A DNA stretch of 64,000 nt. Origin: Christensenellaceae bacterium (GTDB lineage: Bacteria; Bacillota; Clostridia; Christensenellales; Borkfalkiaceae). Positions within the stretch are counted from its first letter, which is position 1, and every line of letters begins with the position of its first letter. The notes below the pieces were generated by a model. That model had not been told where the DNA came from, ran no database searches, and saw only the letters and a list, made by a program, of their open reading frames with translations. The stretch spans positions 1 to 64,000 of the forward strand of contig JALEKY010000024.1 of NCBI GenBank assembly GCA_022768945.1. The letters are read 5' to 3'. Shown here piece after piece: positions 52,230-60,479 of the stretch. The translations under genes and the position numbers were made by a program.

Positions 52230-52904
52230 ATGGAAAAAAATGTAGATATTTTTCTTTACGGAAAAAAATACAGCGTACCCGAAAGTCTTACAATAATGGG
52301 CGCTATGGAATATGCGGGGTATCGTCTTGTTCGCGGTTGCGGTTGCAGAAACGGCTTTTGCGGCGCGTGCGCTACGATATACAGAATAAAGGGCAAACAG
52401 GAGCTTCACGCCTGCCTCGCCTGCCAGACTCAGGTTCAGGAGGGAATGTACATAGCTACGCTCCCGTTCTTCCCGCTCGTAAAGCAGGTTTACGATATCA
52501 ATAAAATCAAGCCCGAACAGCAGATTATGATGCAGCTTTACCCCGAAATCTACGCTTGCGTAGGTTGTAACGCCTGCACCAAGGCTTGCACGCAGGGGCT
52601 CAACGTAATGCAGTACATCGCATACGCTCAGCGCGGCGACTTCAAAAAGTGCGCGGAGGAATCTTTCGACTGCGTTATGTGCGGAGTATGTTCTTCGCGT
52701 TGTCCCGCGGGCATTTCGCATCCGCAGGTCGCTCTTCTCGCCCGCAGACTTAACGGTAAGTATCTCGAACCCAAGAGCGAACACCTTCTCGAGAGAGTAA
52801 AGGAAATCGCAGAGGGCGGCTATGATAAACTCATCGAGGACATTATGAATAAGCCTTTGGACGAGATTAAAGAGCTTTACAATACAAGAGAAATCGAAAA
52901 ATAA
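52230..52904 (+). CDS. frdB: Fumarate reductase iron-sulfur subunit
   Basis: A 224-residue FrdB/SdhB-type subunit. The plant-ferredoxin [2Fe-2S] motif is RGCGCRNGFCGACATIY with a distal CLAC (about 35-75); two dicluster motifs follow, CVGCNACTKACTQG (about 110) and CVMCGVCSSRCPAG (about 151). Unlike canonical FrdB the two latter motifs both have four cysteines, suggesting two [4Fe-4S] clusters instead of one [4Fe-4S] and one [3Fe-4S]; the first lacks the usual Pro. The Cys-Pro and quinone-site features of membrane-bound FrdB are not obvious. It links the Hdr/Flx chain to FrdA, 11 bases downstream. Confidence 0.85.
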   Translation: MEKNVDIFLYGKKYSVPESLTIMGAMEYAGYRLVRGCGCRNGFCGACATIYRIKGKQELHACLACQTQVQEGMYIATLPFFPLVKQVYDINKIKPEQQIMMQLYPEIYACVGCNACTKACTQGLNVMQYIAYAQRGDFKKCAEESFDCVMCGVCSSRCPAGISHPQVALLARRLNGKYLEPKSEHLLERVKEIAEGGYDKLIEDIMNKPLDEIKELYNTREIEK

Positions 52905-52915
52905 GGAGAAGCACT

Positions 52916-54514
52916 ATGTATACACCGGAAATGCTTGAATCTATAAAGAAAGTTGAAGCAACGAGAGGCGAACGCATAGGCGCAAACCTCCGCAGAATGA
53001 CCGCCGACGAAAAGGACGCGGTTTTAAAGGCTTTTCACCCCGACTATAAGGAAAGCGCGTTCACCACTTTGAAAGTCGGAGCGAATAAGGGCGAAAAAGT
53101 TCCTCTCGAACTCGAAGCCACGTTAGAGGGTAAAAGCCGTATTCTCGGCAAAAAAATCAATCTCGATAAAATCGATTACGACGTAGACGTTCTCGTTATC
53201 GGAGGCGGCGGAGCAGGTTCTTCGGCTGCAATCGAGGCGAACGAAGGCGGCGCGAACGTTATGATGGTAACAAAGCTCCGTATAGGCGACGCCAACACGA
53301 TGATGGCAGAAGGCGGCATTCAGGCTGCAGATAAACCTAACGACAGCCCCGCTCAGCACTATCTCGACGCGTTCGGCGGCGGACACTTCGCAGCAAAGCC
53401 CGAGCTTTTGAGAAAGCTCGTTATGGACGGTCCCGAATGTATCGAATGGCTCAACGAGCTCGGCGTAGAGTTCGACAAAGCTCCTGACGGAACGATGATT
53501 ACCACGCACGGCGGCGGCACTTCGAGAAAGAGAATGCACGCGGCTAAGGACTATTCGGGCGCGGAAATCATGAGAACGCTTCGCGACGAAGTTTTGAACC
53601 GCGGTATTCCCGTAGTAGACTTTACTTCCGCTATAGAGCTTATCAAGGACGATGAAGGCAAAATTGCCGGAGCCGTTCTCCTCAATATGGAAACCAACGA
53701 AATTCTTATCGCGCGCGCAAAAACGGTTATAATCGCAACGGGCGGCGCGGGAAGAATGCACTATCAGGGCTTCCCGACATCCAACCATTACGGCGCAACG
53801 GCGGACGGGCTCGTTCTCGCTTATCGCGCGGGTGCAAAGCTCCTTTATCAGGATACTTTGCAGTATCACCCGACCGGCGCGGCTTTCCCGTCTCAGATAT
53901 TCGGCGCGCTTGTTACCGAAAAGGTTCGTTCTCTCGGCGCGCAACTCGTAAACAGCGAGGGCGAAGCATTTATGAACCCGCTCGAAACTCGTGACGTTTC
54001 CGCTTCTTCCATTATCAGAGAATGCACGGAAAGAGGCAAGGGCGTTAAGACTTCTCAGGGCGAAGGCGTATGGCTCGATACCCCGATGATAGACATTATC
54101 GGAGGAGAAGGCACAATTGAAAAGCGCATTCCCGCAATGATGAGAATGTTCGGCAAATACGGCATAGATATAAGAAAACAGCCTATTTTGGTTTATCCTA
54201 CGCTTCACTATCAGAACGGCGGTATAGATATAACCGTGGACGGCATGAGCTGCATTCCCAACCTTTACGTCGCAGGCGAAGCGGTAGGGGGAATACACGG
54301 CAGAAACAGACTTATGGGCAATTCTCTTCTCGACGTAGTCGTATTCGGCAGAAACGCGGGACAGCACGCTGCGGAAAAATGCAAAACCGTAAAACTCGGC
54401 AAGCTCACGCTCAAACACGTTGAAGAGTTCGAGAAAGAAGCCGCAAAGGCTGTTCCCGGCGAACGTAAAATTTCGCCTATACTTCTTCCCGATTACACAA
54501 GGAAGGATATGTAA
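52916..54514 (+). CDS. frdA: Soluble fumarate reductase flavoprotein subunit
   Basis: A 532-residue FAD protein of the FrdA/SdhA/NadB family, reducing fumarate to succinate. The FAD motif VIGGGGAGSSAA begins at 94, after an unusual 85-residue N-terminal extension. Catalytic residues are in place: QYHPTG (His318) and LETRDV (Arg359, the proton-relay Arg of E. coli FrdA), and RNRLMGNSLLDVVVFG near the end. The His that binds FAD covalently in membrane FrdA/SdhA is Asn127 here (ANTMMAEGGI), so FAD should be noncovalent. No frdC or frdD anchor gene is present. The C-terminal domain is shortened compared with the usual 590 residues. Confidence 0.88.
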   Translation: MYTPEMLESIKKVEATRGERIGANLRRMTADEKDAVLKAFHPDYKESAFTTLKVGANKGEKVPLELEATLEGKSRILGKKINLDKIDYDVDVLVIGGGGAGSSAAIEANEGGANVMMVTKLRIGDANTMMAEGGIQAADKPNDSPAQHYLDAFGGGHFAAKPELLRKLVMDGPECIEWLNELGVEFDKAPDGTMITTHGGGTSRKRMHAAKDYSGAEIMRTLRDEVLNRGIPVVDFTSAIELIKDDEGKIAGAVLLNMETNEILIARAKTVIIATGGAGRMHYQGFPTSNHYGATADGLVLAYRAGAKLLYQDTLQYHPTGAAFPSQIFGALVTEKVRSLGAQLVNSEGEAFMNPLETRDVSASSIIRECTERGKGVKTSQGEGVWLDTPMIDIIGGEGTIEKRIPAMMRMFGKYGIDIRKQPILVYPTLHYQNGGIDITVDGMSCIPNLYVAGEAVGGIHGRNRLMGNSLLDVVVFGRNAGQHAAEKCKTVKLGKLTLKHVEEFEKEAAKAVPGERKISPILLPDYTRKDM

Positions 54515-54544
54515 TTAAAAATTAAGAGGAAATATAACATTATA

Positions 54545-55807
54545 ATGAATAGTTTACTTGCATTCAGCGACGTGTTGTCTATAAGCGGAATAACCGCGGT
54601 AATTTGCGGCTGTTTCCTTATAGCGACAATCGGCTATCTTTTGGGGAGGATAACCGTAAAAGGCGTTTCGCTCGGCACGGCAGGGGTGTTCCTTGTTGCA
54701 ATCGGGTTCGGATTCCTTTTCGCTATTCCGGGACTTAAAGACCTCGACTTTTTAAAGAACTTCTATATACCCGATTCGTCCGCAACCGCTTATAAGTATT
54801 ACAACGAAATCGACAGTTTAGGTTTGATTTTGTTCGTTACCGCGGTCGGATACATAGCCGGTCCCACATTTTTCAGAAATCTGAAAAAGAACGCCACAAG
54901 CTACGTTCTTCTCGGCGCAATCATCATTTTATCCGGCGTTCTCGTAGCTGTCGGATTTGCGTTTTTGCCGGATATAGGTTCCGGCTTCAGCGCGGGCATT
55001 CTCTCGGGCGCGCTTACTTCCACCCCCGCGTTTTCCGCGGCGGAGGAAGCCGCAAAAGCCGCCGGACAGGACGTTGCAATGGTCGCTCTCGGTCACGCAA
55101 TCGCATATCCTTTCGGCGTTGTAGGCGTTGTTCTCTTCGTTCAGCTCGTTCCTAAAATAATGAAGGCGAACAAAGAAGAGGAAATCGCAAAAATGCTTTC
55201 CGTTTCCACGGGCGAAGAAAAGGCGGAAGAGAAAAAGCTCTTCAGTATCGACGAGTTCGGTCTTGCCGCTTTCGGCTTGGCTGTCGTGCTCGGCATAATT
55301 CTCGGTAAACTCACCGTAACTATCGGTTCGTTGAAGTTTAACCTCGGTACCACCGGCGGTCCGCTTATCGTAGCTTTGATTTTCGGTCACTTCGGAAGAA
55401 TAGGCAAAATCTCTCTCAAAGTTCCCGAACATACACTTAAAGTGTTCAGAGAATTCGGTCTTATGCTCTTCCTTATCGGCGCGGGCGTAAGAGGCGGCGT
55501 AAGCCTTCTCGAAAAAATTCTCGCCGGCAACTTCGATCCGATGCTTATCCTTTGGGGATTCATAGCCGGCGCGATTATGACCGTCGTTCCGATGATAATC
55601 GGTTTCTTCTTTGCGAAGAACGTTCTGAAGCTTCCTTTGTTCAACAACCTCGGTTCGATCACCGGCGGTATGACGTCTACTCCGGCTCTCGGTTCGCTCT
55701 GTCAGGTAGCCGGTACTGATAACGTTGCAGGCGCGTATGCGGCAACCTATCCTATCGCTTTGATACTTATAGTCATTGCGTCGAATCTTATAGTCACGTT
55801 GATATAG
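54545..55807 (+). CDS. AspT/SucE-family dicarboxylate carrier (aspartate:alanine exchanger family)
   Basis: A 420-residue membrane protein made of two homologous halves, each ending in the family's conserved motif: GALTSTPAFSAAEEAAK (first half) and GGMTSTPALGSLCQ (second half). The central cytoplasmic loop is only about 45 residues of acidic/lysine sequence; the regulatory TrkA-C/RCK domains of larger relatives are missing. This family includes AspT and the Corynebacterium succinate exporter SucE. As the last gene of an operon that makes succinate, export of succinate (perhaps in exchange for another dicarboxylate) is the natural inference. Confidence 0.78.
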   Translation: MNSLLAFSDVLSISGITAVICGCFLIATIGYLLGRITVKGVSLGTAGVFLVAIGFGFLFAIPGLKDLDFLKNFYIPDSSATAYKYYNEIDSLGLILFVTAVGYIAGPTFFRNLKKNATSYVLLGAIIILSGVLVAVGFAFLPDIGSGFSAGILSGALTSTPAFSAAEEAAKAAGQDVAMVALGHAIAYPFGVVGVVLFVQLVPKIMKANKEEEIAKMLSVSTGEEKAEEKKLFSIDEFGLAAFGLAVVLGIILGKLTVTIGSLKFNLGTTGGPLIVALIFGHFGRIGKISLKVPEHTLKVFREFGLMLFLIGAGVRGGVSLLEKILAGNFDPMLILWGFIAGAIMTVVPMIIGFFFAKNVLKLPLFNNLGSITGGMTSTPALGSLCQVAGTDNVAGAYAATYPIALILIVIASNLIVTLI

Positions 55808-55830
55808 CGTCGTGAAACAATAAAACATGA

Positions 55831-55866
55831 AAGTCCCTTTTTTCACACGAAAACAGGGACTTTTTT
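55831..55866 (+). terminator. Terminator of the succinate operon
   Basis: AAGTCCC (55831-55837) pairs with GGGACTT (55856-55862), with a TTTTT/AAAA inner stem, followed by TTTTTT. Confidence 0.85.
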
Positions 55867-55951
55867 CATGCAAAAAATATATTGTTAAAAATGAATGTCG
55901 CTCCTTTTTTGCACGCTTGAAAATAATGCTCCCTTTTTTTAGCAAAAACCA

Positions 55952-55980
55952 TTGACAAGCCGATATTTTCGTGATACAAT
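55952..55980 (+). promoter_or_regulatory. Promoter of the pentose/polyol operon
   Basis: TTGACA (55952-55957), 17-bp spacer, TACAAT (55975-55980). Confidence 0.8.
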
Positions 55981-55986
55981 TTAAAA

Positions 55987-56014
55987 CGAAAGCAAAAGAA
56001 AGTAAATGCTTTCG
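55987..56014. promoter_or_regulatory. Inverted repeat at the transcription start of the pentose/polyol operon
   Basis: CGAAAGCA (55987-55994) and TGCTTTCG (56007-56014) form an 8-bp inverted repeat with a 12-bp gap, starting at the expected +1. DeoR-family repressors often bind such repeats, and one is encoded downstream at 60480. Confidence 0.5.
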
Positions 56015-56046
56015 ATAATTTTCAAATCAAGGAAGCAAAACAAAAA

Positions 56047-57084
56047 ATGGAAAAGGTAAGAATTGCTTTAATCGGTTCCGGCAGGGCGGGAATGATCCAT
56101 GCTCGCAATTTTGCGGGAAGGGTGTCTTTTTGCACTCTTACTGCAGTATGCGACGCTTTTCCCGAGGCTGCGGTCGCCGCGGCTAAAGAACTCGGAGTCG
56201 AAAGATACGAAACAGATTACGAGAAGATTATTTCGGACGAAAATATCGACGCCGTAGTTATCGCCACACCGACAAAGTATCACTGCGAGATAGCCGTAAA
56301 AGCGGCAAAGGCTGGTAAACACATTCTCTGTGAAAAGCCTATGGCAATGACCGTTGACGAGTGCGATTTGATGTACAGAACCGCTAAGGAATGCGGCGTC
56401 GTTCTTCAAATAGGTTTTATGAGAAGGTTCGACGCGTCTTTTATCGCGGCAAAAAAGATGGTAGACGAGGGCAAAATAGGCGACGTGGTTATGGTTCGCT
56501 CGAACACGCGCGGACCGAGTATTCCGAAACCTTGGATGTACGATATTTCAAAGAGCAACGGACCGCTTGCCGAAGTAAACAGCCACGATATAGATACGCT
56601 CAGATGGTTCACCGGAAGCGACTTTAAAACCGTTTACGCCACTGCGGGGAATTTCCGTTGTCCGGACGCGAAAAATGAGTTCCCGGATTTTTACGACAAC
56701 GTAACGCTTAACGCTAAGTTCGAAAACGGTTGCCTCGGAATAATCGACGGAGCTCAGGGCGTTTTGTACGGATACGACGCACGCTGCGAAATTCTCGGCA
56801 CTAAAGGTTGCATATATCTCGGCAACACCAAAGAAAACTCGGTAACTCTTTGTACTTCGGATATGCAAAAGAGCGAAGAATACGTAAACAGTTGGAGGAA
56901 CCTTTTTACAGACGCATATCTTGCGGAAGACCGTGATTTCGTTGAAACGATACTCGAAGGCAGAGAGCCTAAAGTAAACGGTTACGACGGCAAAATGGCT
57001 GTTTTAACGGTAAACGCGGGCAATTTATCTATAAAAGAAAACAAAGTAGTAGAAATAAACAAAGACAGTATTTTCGTTCGTTGA
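56047..57084 (+). CDS. Gfo/Idh/MocA family oxidoreductase (inositol 2-dehydrogenase-like)
   Basis: A 345-residue NAD(P)-dependent sugar or polyol dehydrogenase. The Rossmann motif is ALIGSGRAGMIHARN (7-21), the catalytic Lys97 is in CEKPMA, and the second catalytic block is NSHDIDTLRWFTG (about 178-190), all close to IolG. The substrate may be an inositol, a sugar or a sugar acid. First gene of a six-gene region with a zinc alcohol dehydrogenase, FGGY kinase and DeoC-type aldolase. AAGGAAG precedes the ATG. Confidence 0.85.
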   Translation: MEKVRIALIGSGRAGMIHARNFAGRVSFCTLTAVCDAFPEAAVAAAKELGVERYETDYEKIISDENIDAVVIATPTKYHCEIAVKAAKAGKHILCEKPMAMTVDECDLMYRTAKECGVVLQIGFMRRFDASFIAAKKMVDEGKIGDVVMVRSNTRGPSIPKPWMYDISKSNGPLAEVNSHDIDTLRWFTGSDFKTVYATAGNFRCPDAKNEFPDFYDNVTLNAKFENGCLGIIDGAQGVLYGYDARCEILGTKGCIYLGNTKENSVTLCTSDMQKSEEYVNSWRNLFTDAYLAEDRDFVETILEGREPKVNGYDGKMAVLTVNAGNLSIKENKVVEINKDSIFVR

Positions 57085-57108
57085 ATTTAAACGAAAAAAG
57101 GGAGTAAT

Positions 57109-58143
57109 ATGTTAGCAGCAAGAATGTACGGCGCGAACGATCTTCGCGTAGAAGAAATTCCCGTTCCCGAAGTAGGAGACGGAGAAGTTTTAATAAAAAT
57201 CAAAGCGGCCGCGGTATGCGGAACGGACGTGAGAATGCTTTCTTTCGGCGCAAGCGGAATAGACGAGAGCAATCCTCGCGTTTTAGGGCACGAATTTGCC
57301 GGTATAATCGATAAAGTCGGCAAAAACGTAAAAGGATACAAGGTGGGCGACAGAGTTGCCGTAGCGCCGAATTTCGGCTGCGGTATCTGCTCTCAGTGCA
57401 TAAAGGGCAACGGACATTTGTGCGCCGATTACAGAGCGACGGGTATCAATACGGACGGCGGATTTGCCGAATACTGTCTTATCCCGGAAGACGCGGTGAG
57501 AGGGGGCAATATATGTTTGCTTCAGGACGACGTTTCGTTCGAAGAGGGCGCGATAAACGAGCCTCTTTCGTGCGTATATAACGGCTTCGAGCATGCTTCC
57601 GTTCATCCCGGCGACGTAGTGCTTGTCGTAGGCGCGGGGCCTATAGGCATAATGCACTGCAACCTTGCGCTTATGGCGGGCGCGGTCGTATGCCTTAACG
57701 ACGTTTCGGTGGAAAGACTTGAAAACGCAAAGAAGATTTTCCCGAAGTTGAACATCGTATCGGGTAACCCCGAGGAAACCGTCATGAAGCTTTCCGGCAA
57801 CGCGGGTGCGGACGTCGTTATAACGGCTTGCCCCGTTCCTTCCGTTCAGGTACAGGCGCTTGAGCTTGCCGGCATTGGGGGAAGGGTTATATTCTTTGGC
57901 GGAATACCCGCGGGCAAGGAACCCGTAGGCATAAATACCAACCTGATTCATTACAAACAGCTGATCGTTTCGGGAACTACCAGGGCAAGTCTTTCTCAAT
58001 ACAGAAAAACTCTCGATTTCGTTTCGAAAAAGGTGCTTGACGTTAAGCCGCTTATAACGAATTATTTTACTTTGTCCGAAATAGACAAAGCTTTCGATTA
58101 CGCAAAGCGCGGCGTCGGTTATAAAAACGTAATTAAGTTATGA
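57109..58143 (+). CDS. Zinc-dependent medium-chain alcohol/polyol dehydrogenase
   Basis: A 344-residue MDR enzyme of the sorbitol/threonine dehydrogenase type. Catalytic zinc ligands are Cys37 (CGTD) and His61-Glu62 (GHEFAG); the structural zinc site is Cys91, Cys94, Cys97 and Cys105; the cofactor loop is VVGAGPIGIMH (about 173-183) and DVSVERLE after it, whose Asp favours NAD over NADP. It likely oxidises a polyol to the ketose phosphorylated by the next gene product, whose ATG overlaps its stop by four bases. Confidence 0.88.
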   Translation: MLAARMYGANDLRVEEIPVPEVGDGEVLIKIKAAAVCGTDVRMLSFGASGIDESNPRVLGHEFAGIIDKVGKNVKGYKVGDRVAVAPNFGCGICSQCIKGNGHLCADYRATGINTDGGFAEYCLIPEDAVRGGNICLLQDDVSFEEGAINEPLSCVYNGFEHASVHPGDVVLVVGAGPIGIMHCNLALMAGAVVCLNDVSVERLENAKKIFPKLNIVSGNPEETVMKLSGNAGADVVITACPVPSVQVQALELAGIGGRVIFFGGIPAGKEPVGINTNLIHYKQLIVSGTTRASLSQYRKTLDFVSKKVLDVKPLITNYFTLSEIDKAFDYAKRGVGYKNVIKL

Positions 58144-59642
58144 AAAAACGGTTTCCTTTGTTCGTCGGCGCGGATATAGGCACGCAAGGAACGAAAAGCG
58201 TCGTTTGCGACGTCGACGGCAATATTATCGGAGAGGGATTTGCTCCTTCTTCTCTCGTATATTCGGATAACGGCGGTGTATGGGAAGCCGCCGAGGGTAT
58301 ACTTGCCGGAGTCGTTGCTTCTTTAAAGAAAGCCGTATCCGTCGCCGGCGTAAATCCGAGAGACGTAGCCGCTTTGAGTTTCGATTCGCAGATGGCGGGA
58401 CTTATGGCGATAGATAAAGATTTCAACGCCGTTTTGCCGCTCGATTCCTGGCTCGACGAAAGGTGCGCGCCGTATACGGACGAATTGAGGGAAAAACTCG
58501 GAGACGACGCGATTTTAAAAAGCGGCGGACAGTTCGTGCATTCGCATGCTTCGAGAATGTTGCGGCTTAAAAGGGAATGCCCCGAGCTATACGAAAAAAC
58601 GGCAAAGTTCATTCAGCCGAATGCCTTCGTCGCAGGGAAAATCTGCGATTTAAAGGCGGAAAAAGCGTTTATCGATTACACGTTTTTGCATTTTAACGTG
58701 TTTTCGGATAATCTAAACAAACGTATAGACGGCGATAAACTCGCTTTATTAGGTATTTCCGAAGATAAAATGCCGAAAATCGTTTCTCCTTTCGACGAAG
58801 CAGGGAAGACGAGTAAGACGTTCGAAGAAGAAACGGGTATCTCGGAAGGTACGCCGGTATTTGCAGGTTGCGGAGATACCGCGGCTTCCGCGCTCGGCTC
58901 CGGCATTACGAGAAAAGGTCTTGCGTACGATGTAGCGGGTACGGCTTCCGTATTTGCCTGTTGCACGGAGAAATTCGAGCCGGACGTAAAGAATAAAACG
59001 CTTCTTTACGCGCGCAGCGCGATAGACGGATTGTATACTCCGCTCTCCTACGTGTCGGGCGGGGGATTGTGTCTGAAGTGGTTTTCGGAGATTACGGGAG
59101 CCGGATACGACGTTCTTGACAAAGAGGCGGAAAACGCTAAAGCCGCAGAAGAGGGATTGTTCTTTATTCCGCATTTTTCGGGCAGATCGTTTCCTCTTGA
59201 CGACGGTATGCGCGGCGGATTTGTCGGAATAACGCAAAAAACCACGCGCGGCGCGATGTACCGCGCAATAATGGAAGCGTTGGCTTTCGAATATAGGATT
59301 TATTCGGATATACTCGCCTCGTGCGGGGCAATAGATAATATATCTGCCGTTTACGGGGTAGGCGGCGGCGCGAAAAGTCGGGTGTTTTCGAAAATAAAGG
59401 CAGATATTTTAAACGCAGAGTATCGCGCTTTGAAAATTGCGGATTCCGCTCCGCGCGCGGCGGCTGTTATAGCGGCTTCGGGCGCCGGATTTTTAAACGA
59501 GCCGATAGCGGAGTTTTTTTCGCCGGAGAGAATAAAGGCGGAAAGTTTTATGCCCGACGGAAAAAGGTACTCGGGGCTCGAAAAAGAATATTTAAATGCC
59601 GCGGAGTGTTCTTACAGACAAAAGCGGTTTGAAAGGAGATAA
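58140..59642 (+). CDS. FGGY family carbohydrate kinase (xylulokinase-like)
   Basis: A 500-residue two-domain sugar kinase. The N-terminal domain has FVGADIGTQGTKSVVCD (nucleotide phosphate loop) and LSFDSQMAGLMAID; the C-terminal domain has the FGGY-type FIPHFSGRSFPLDDGMRGGFVG and the ATP-binding VYGVGGGAKSRVFSKIKADI. It is most like xylulokinases, but FGGY substrates cannot be set from motifs alone. With D-lyxose isomerase in the same region, phosphorylation of D-xylulose is the simplest reading. Confidence 0.82.
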   Translation: MKKRFPLFVGADIGTQGTKSVVCDVDGNIIGEGFAPSSLVYSDNGGVWEAAEGILAGVVASLKKAVSVAGVNPRDVAALSFDSQMAGLMAIDKDFNAVLPLDSWLDERCAPYTDELREKLGDDAILKSGGQFVHSHASRMLRLKRECPELYEKTAKFIQPNAFVAGKICDLKAEKAFIDYTFLHFNVFSDNLNKRIDGDKLALLGISEDKMPKIVSPFDEAGKTSKTFEEETGISEGTPVFAGCGDTAASALGSGITRKGLAYDVAGTASVFACCTEKFEPDVKNKTLLYARSAIDGLYTPLSYVSGGGLCLKWFSEITGAGYDVLDKEAENAKAAEEGLFFIPHFSGRSFPLDDGMRGGFVGITQKTTRGAMYRAIMEALAFEYRIYSDILASCGAIDNISAVYGVGGGAKSRVFSKIKADILNAEYRALKIADSAPRAAAVIAASGAGFLNEPIAEFFSPERIKAESFMPDGKRYSGLEKEYLNAAECSYRQKRFERR

Positions 59643-59644
59643 AA

Positions 59645-60346
59645 ATGATTACTAAACAGCAACTCGCTAAATATTTCGACCAGACTCTTTTAAAGCCTTT
59701 CGTAACGGAAGAAAGACTTAAAGAATTTTGTCTGGAAAGCGATAAATACGGTTTTGCCATGGTTGCGATAAATTCCGCGCCCGTGGCGTTTTGTAAAAAC
59801 GTTTTGAAGAACAGTTCCGTTCACGTCGGGGCTGCTATCGGTTTCCCTTTGGGGCAAACGACAATCGAAGATAAAGTTTTCGAAACGGAACAGGCAATAA
59901 AAGACGGAGCGGACGAAATCGACTACGTGGTAAACCTCGTAAAGCTTAAAAGCGGAGATTTAAATTATGTCGAAGAAGAGATGAGCCGTATCGTAAACGT
60001 GTGCAGAAAAAATAAAAAAATTTCAAAAGTTATCTTCGAAAATTGCTACTTGACCGACGACGAAAAAAGAACGCTTTGCCGTATCGCTCTTAAGGTAAAG
60101 CCGGACTTTATTAAGACGAGTACCGGGTTCGGAACGCCTGCTGCGGGAACGCCGGTGGGAGCGACCGTAGAGGACGTAAAACTTATGAAGAGCGAAGTAG
60201 GCGACGCCATAAAAGTAAAGGCTGCCGGCGGAATAAGAACGCTTAAAGACGCGCTTGCGATGATAGAAGCCGGTGCGGAGAGAATAGGCACGAGCGCGGG
60301 CGTTTCAATTCTCGAAGAGTTGGAAAAAAATTCCGGGAACAAGTAA
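59645..60346 (+). CDS. deoC: Deoxyribose-phosphate aldolase family protein
   Basis: A 233-residue class I aldolase with the full DERA catalytic set: Asp93 (EIDYVVN), Schiff-base Lys157 (FIKTSTGF) and Lys192 (VKAAGGIRT). DERA splits 2-deoxyribose 5-phosphate into glyceraldehyde 3-phosphate and acetaldehyde. The neighbouring dehydrogenases and FGGY kinase, and the absence of nucleoside phosphorylase or phosphopentomutase genes, suggest that here it may act on a different phosphorylated sugar. The gene follows the kinase after two bases, with AAAGGAG inside the kinase 3' end. Confidence 0.85.
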   Translation: MITKQQLAKYFDQTLLKPFVTEERLKEFCLESDKYGFAMVAINSAPVAFCKNVLKNSSVHVGAAIGFPLGQTTIEDKVFETEQAIKDGADEIDYVVNLVKLKSGDLNYVEEEMSRIVNVCRKNKKISKVIFENCYLTDDEKRTLCRIALKVKPDFIKTSTGFGTPAAGTPVGATVEDVKLMKSEVGDAIKVKAAGGIRTLKDALAMIEAGAERIGTSAGVSILEELEKNSGNK

Positions 60347-60425
60347 AGCGCTCAGTTGTCCGAAATGTTTTTTTGTTTTTTCGTAAGCGGGGTTTACATA
60401 TACTTCGCCACTTAGATTTAAACGG

Positions 60426-60454
60426 TTGAAATAATCGCGAAAACGGAGTATAAT
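60426..60454 (+). promoter_or_regulatory. Promoter of the deoR-type gene and lyxose isomerase gene
   Basis: TTGAAA (60426-60431), 17-bp spacer, TATAAT (60449-60454); the regulator ATG at 60480 has CGGAG upstream. Confidence 0.7.
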
Positions 60455-60479
60455 AGTAAAAAACAAATCGGAGAAAATT

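Noticed and set aside
53123-54418. 431-codon open frame antisense to frdA
   Set aside because: Shadow frame with no domain; frdA carries clear FAD and catalytic motifs.
54929-55945. 338-codon frame antisense to the dicarboxylate carrier
   Set aside because: Low-complexity Arg/Glu mirror of a membrane protein; crosses the operon terminator.
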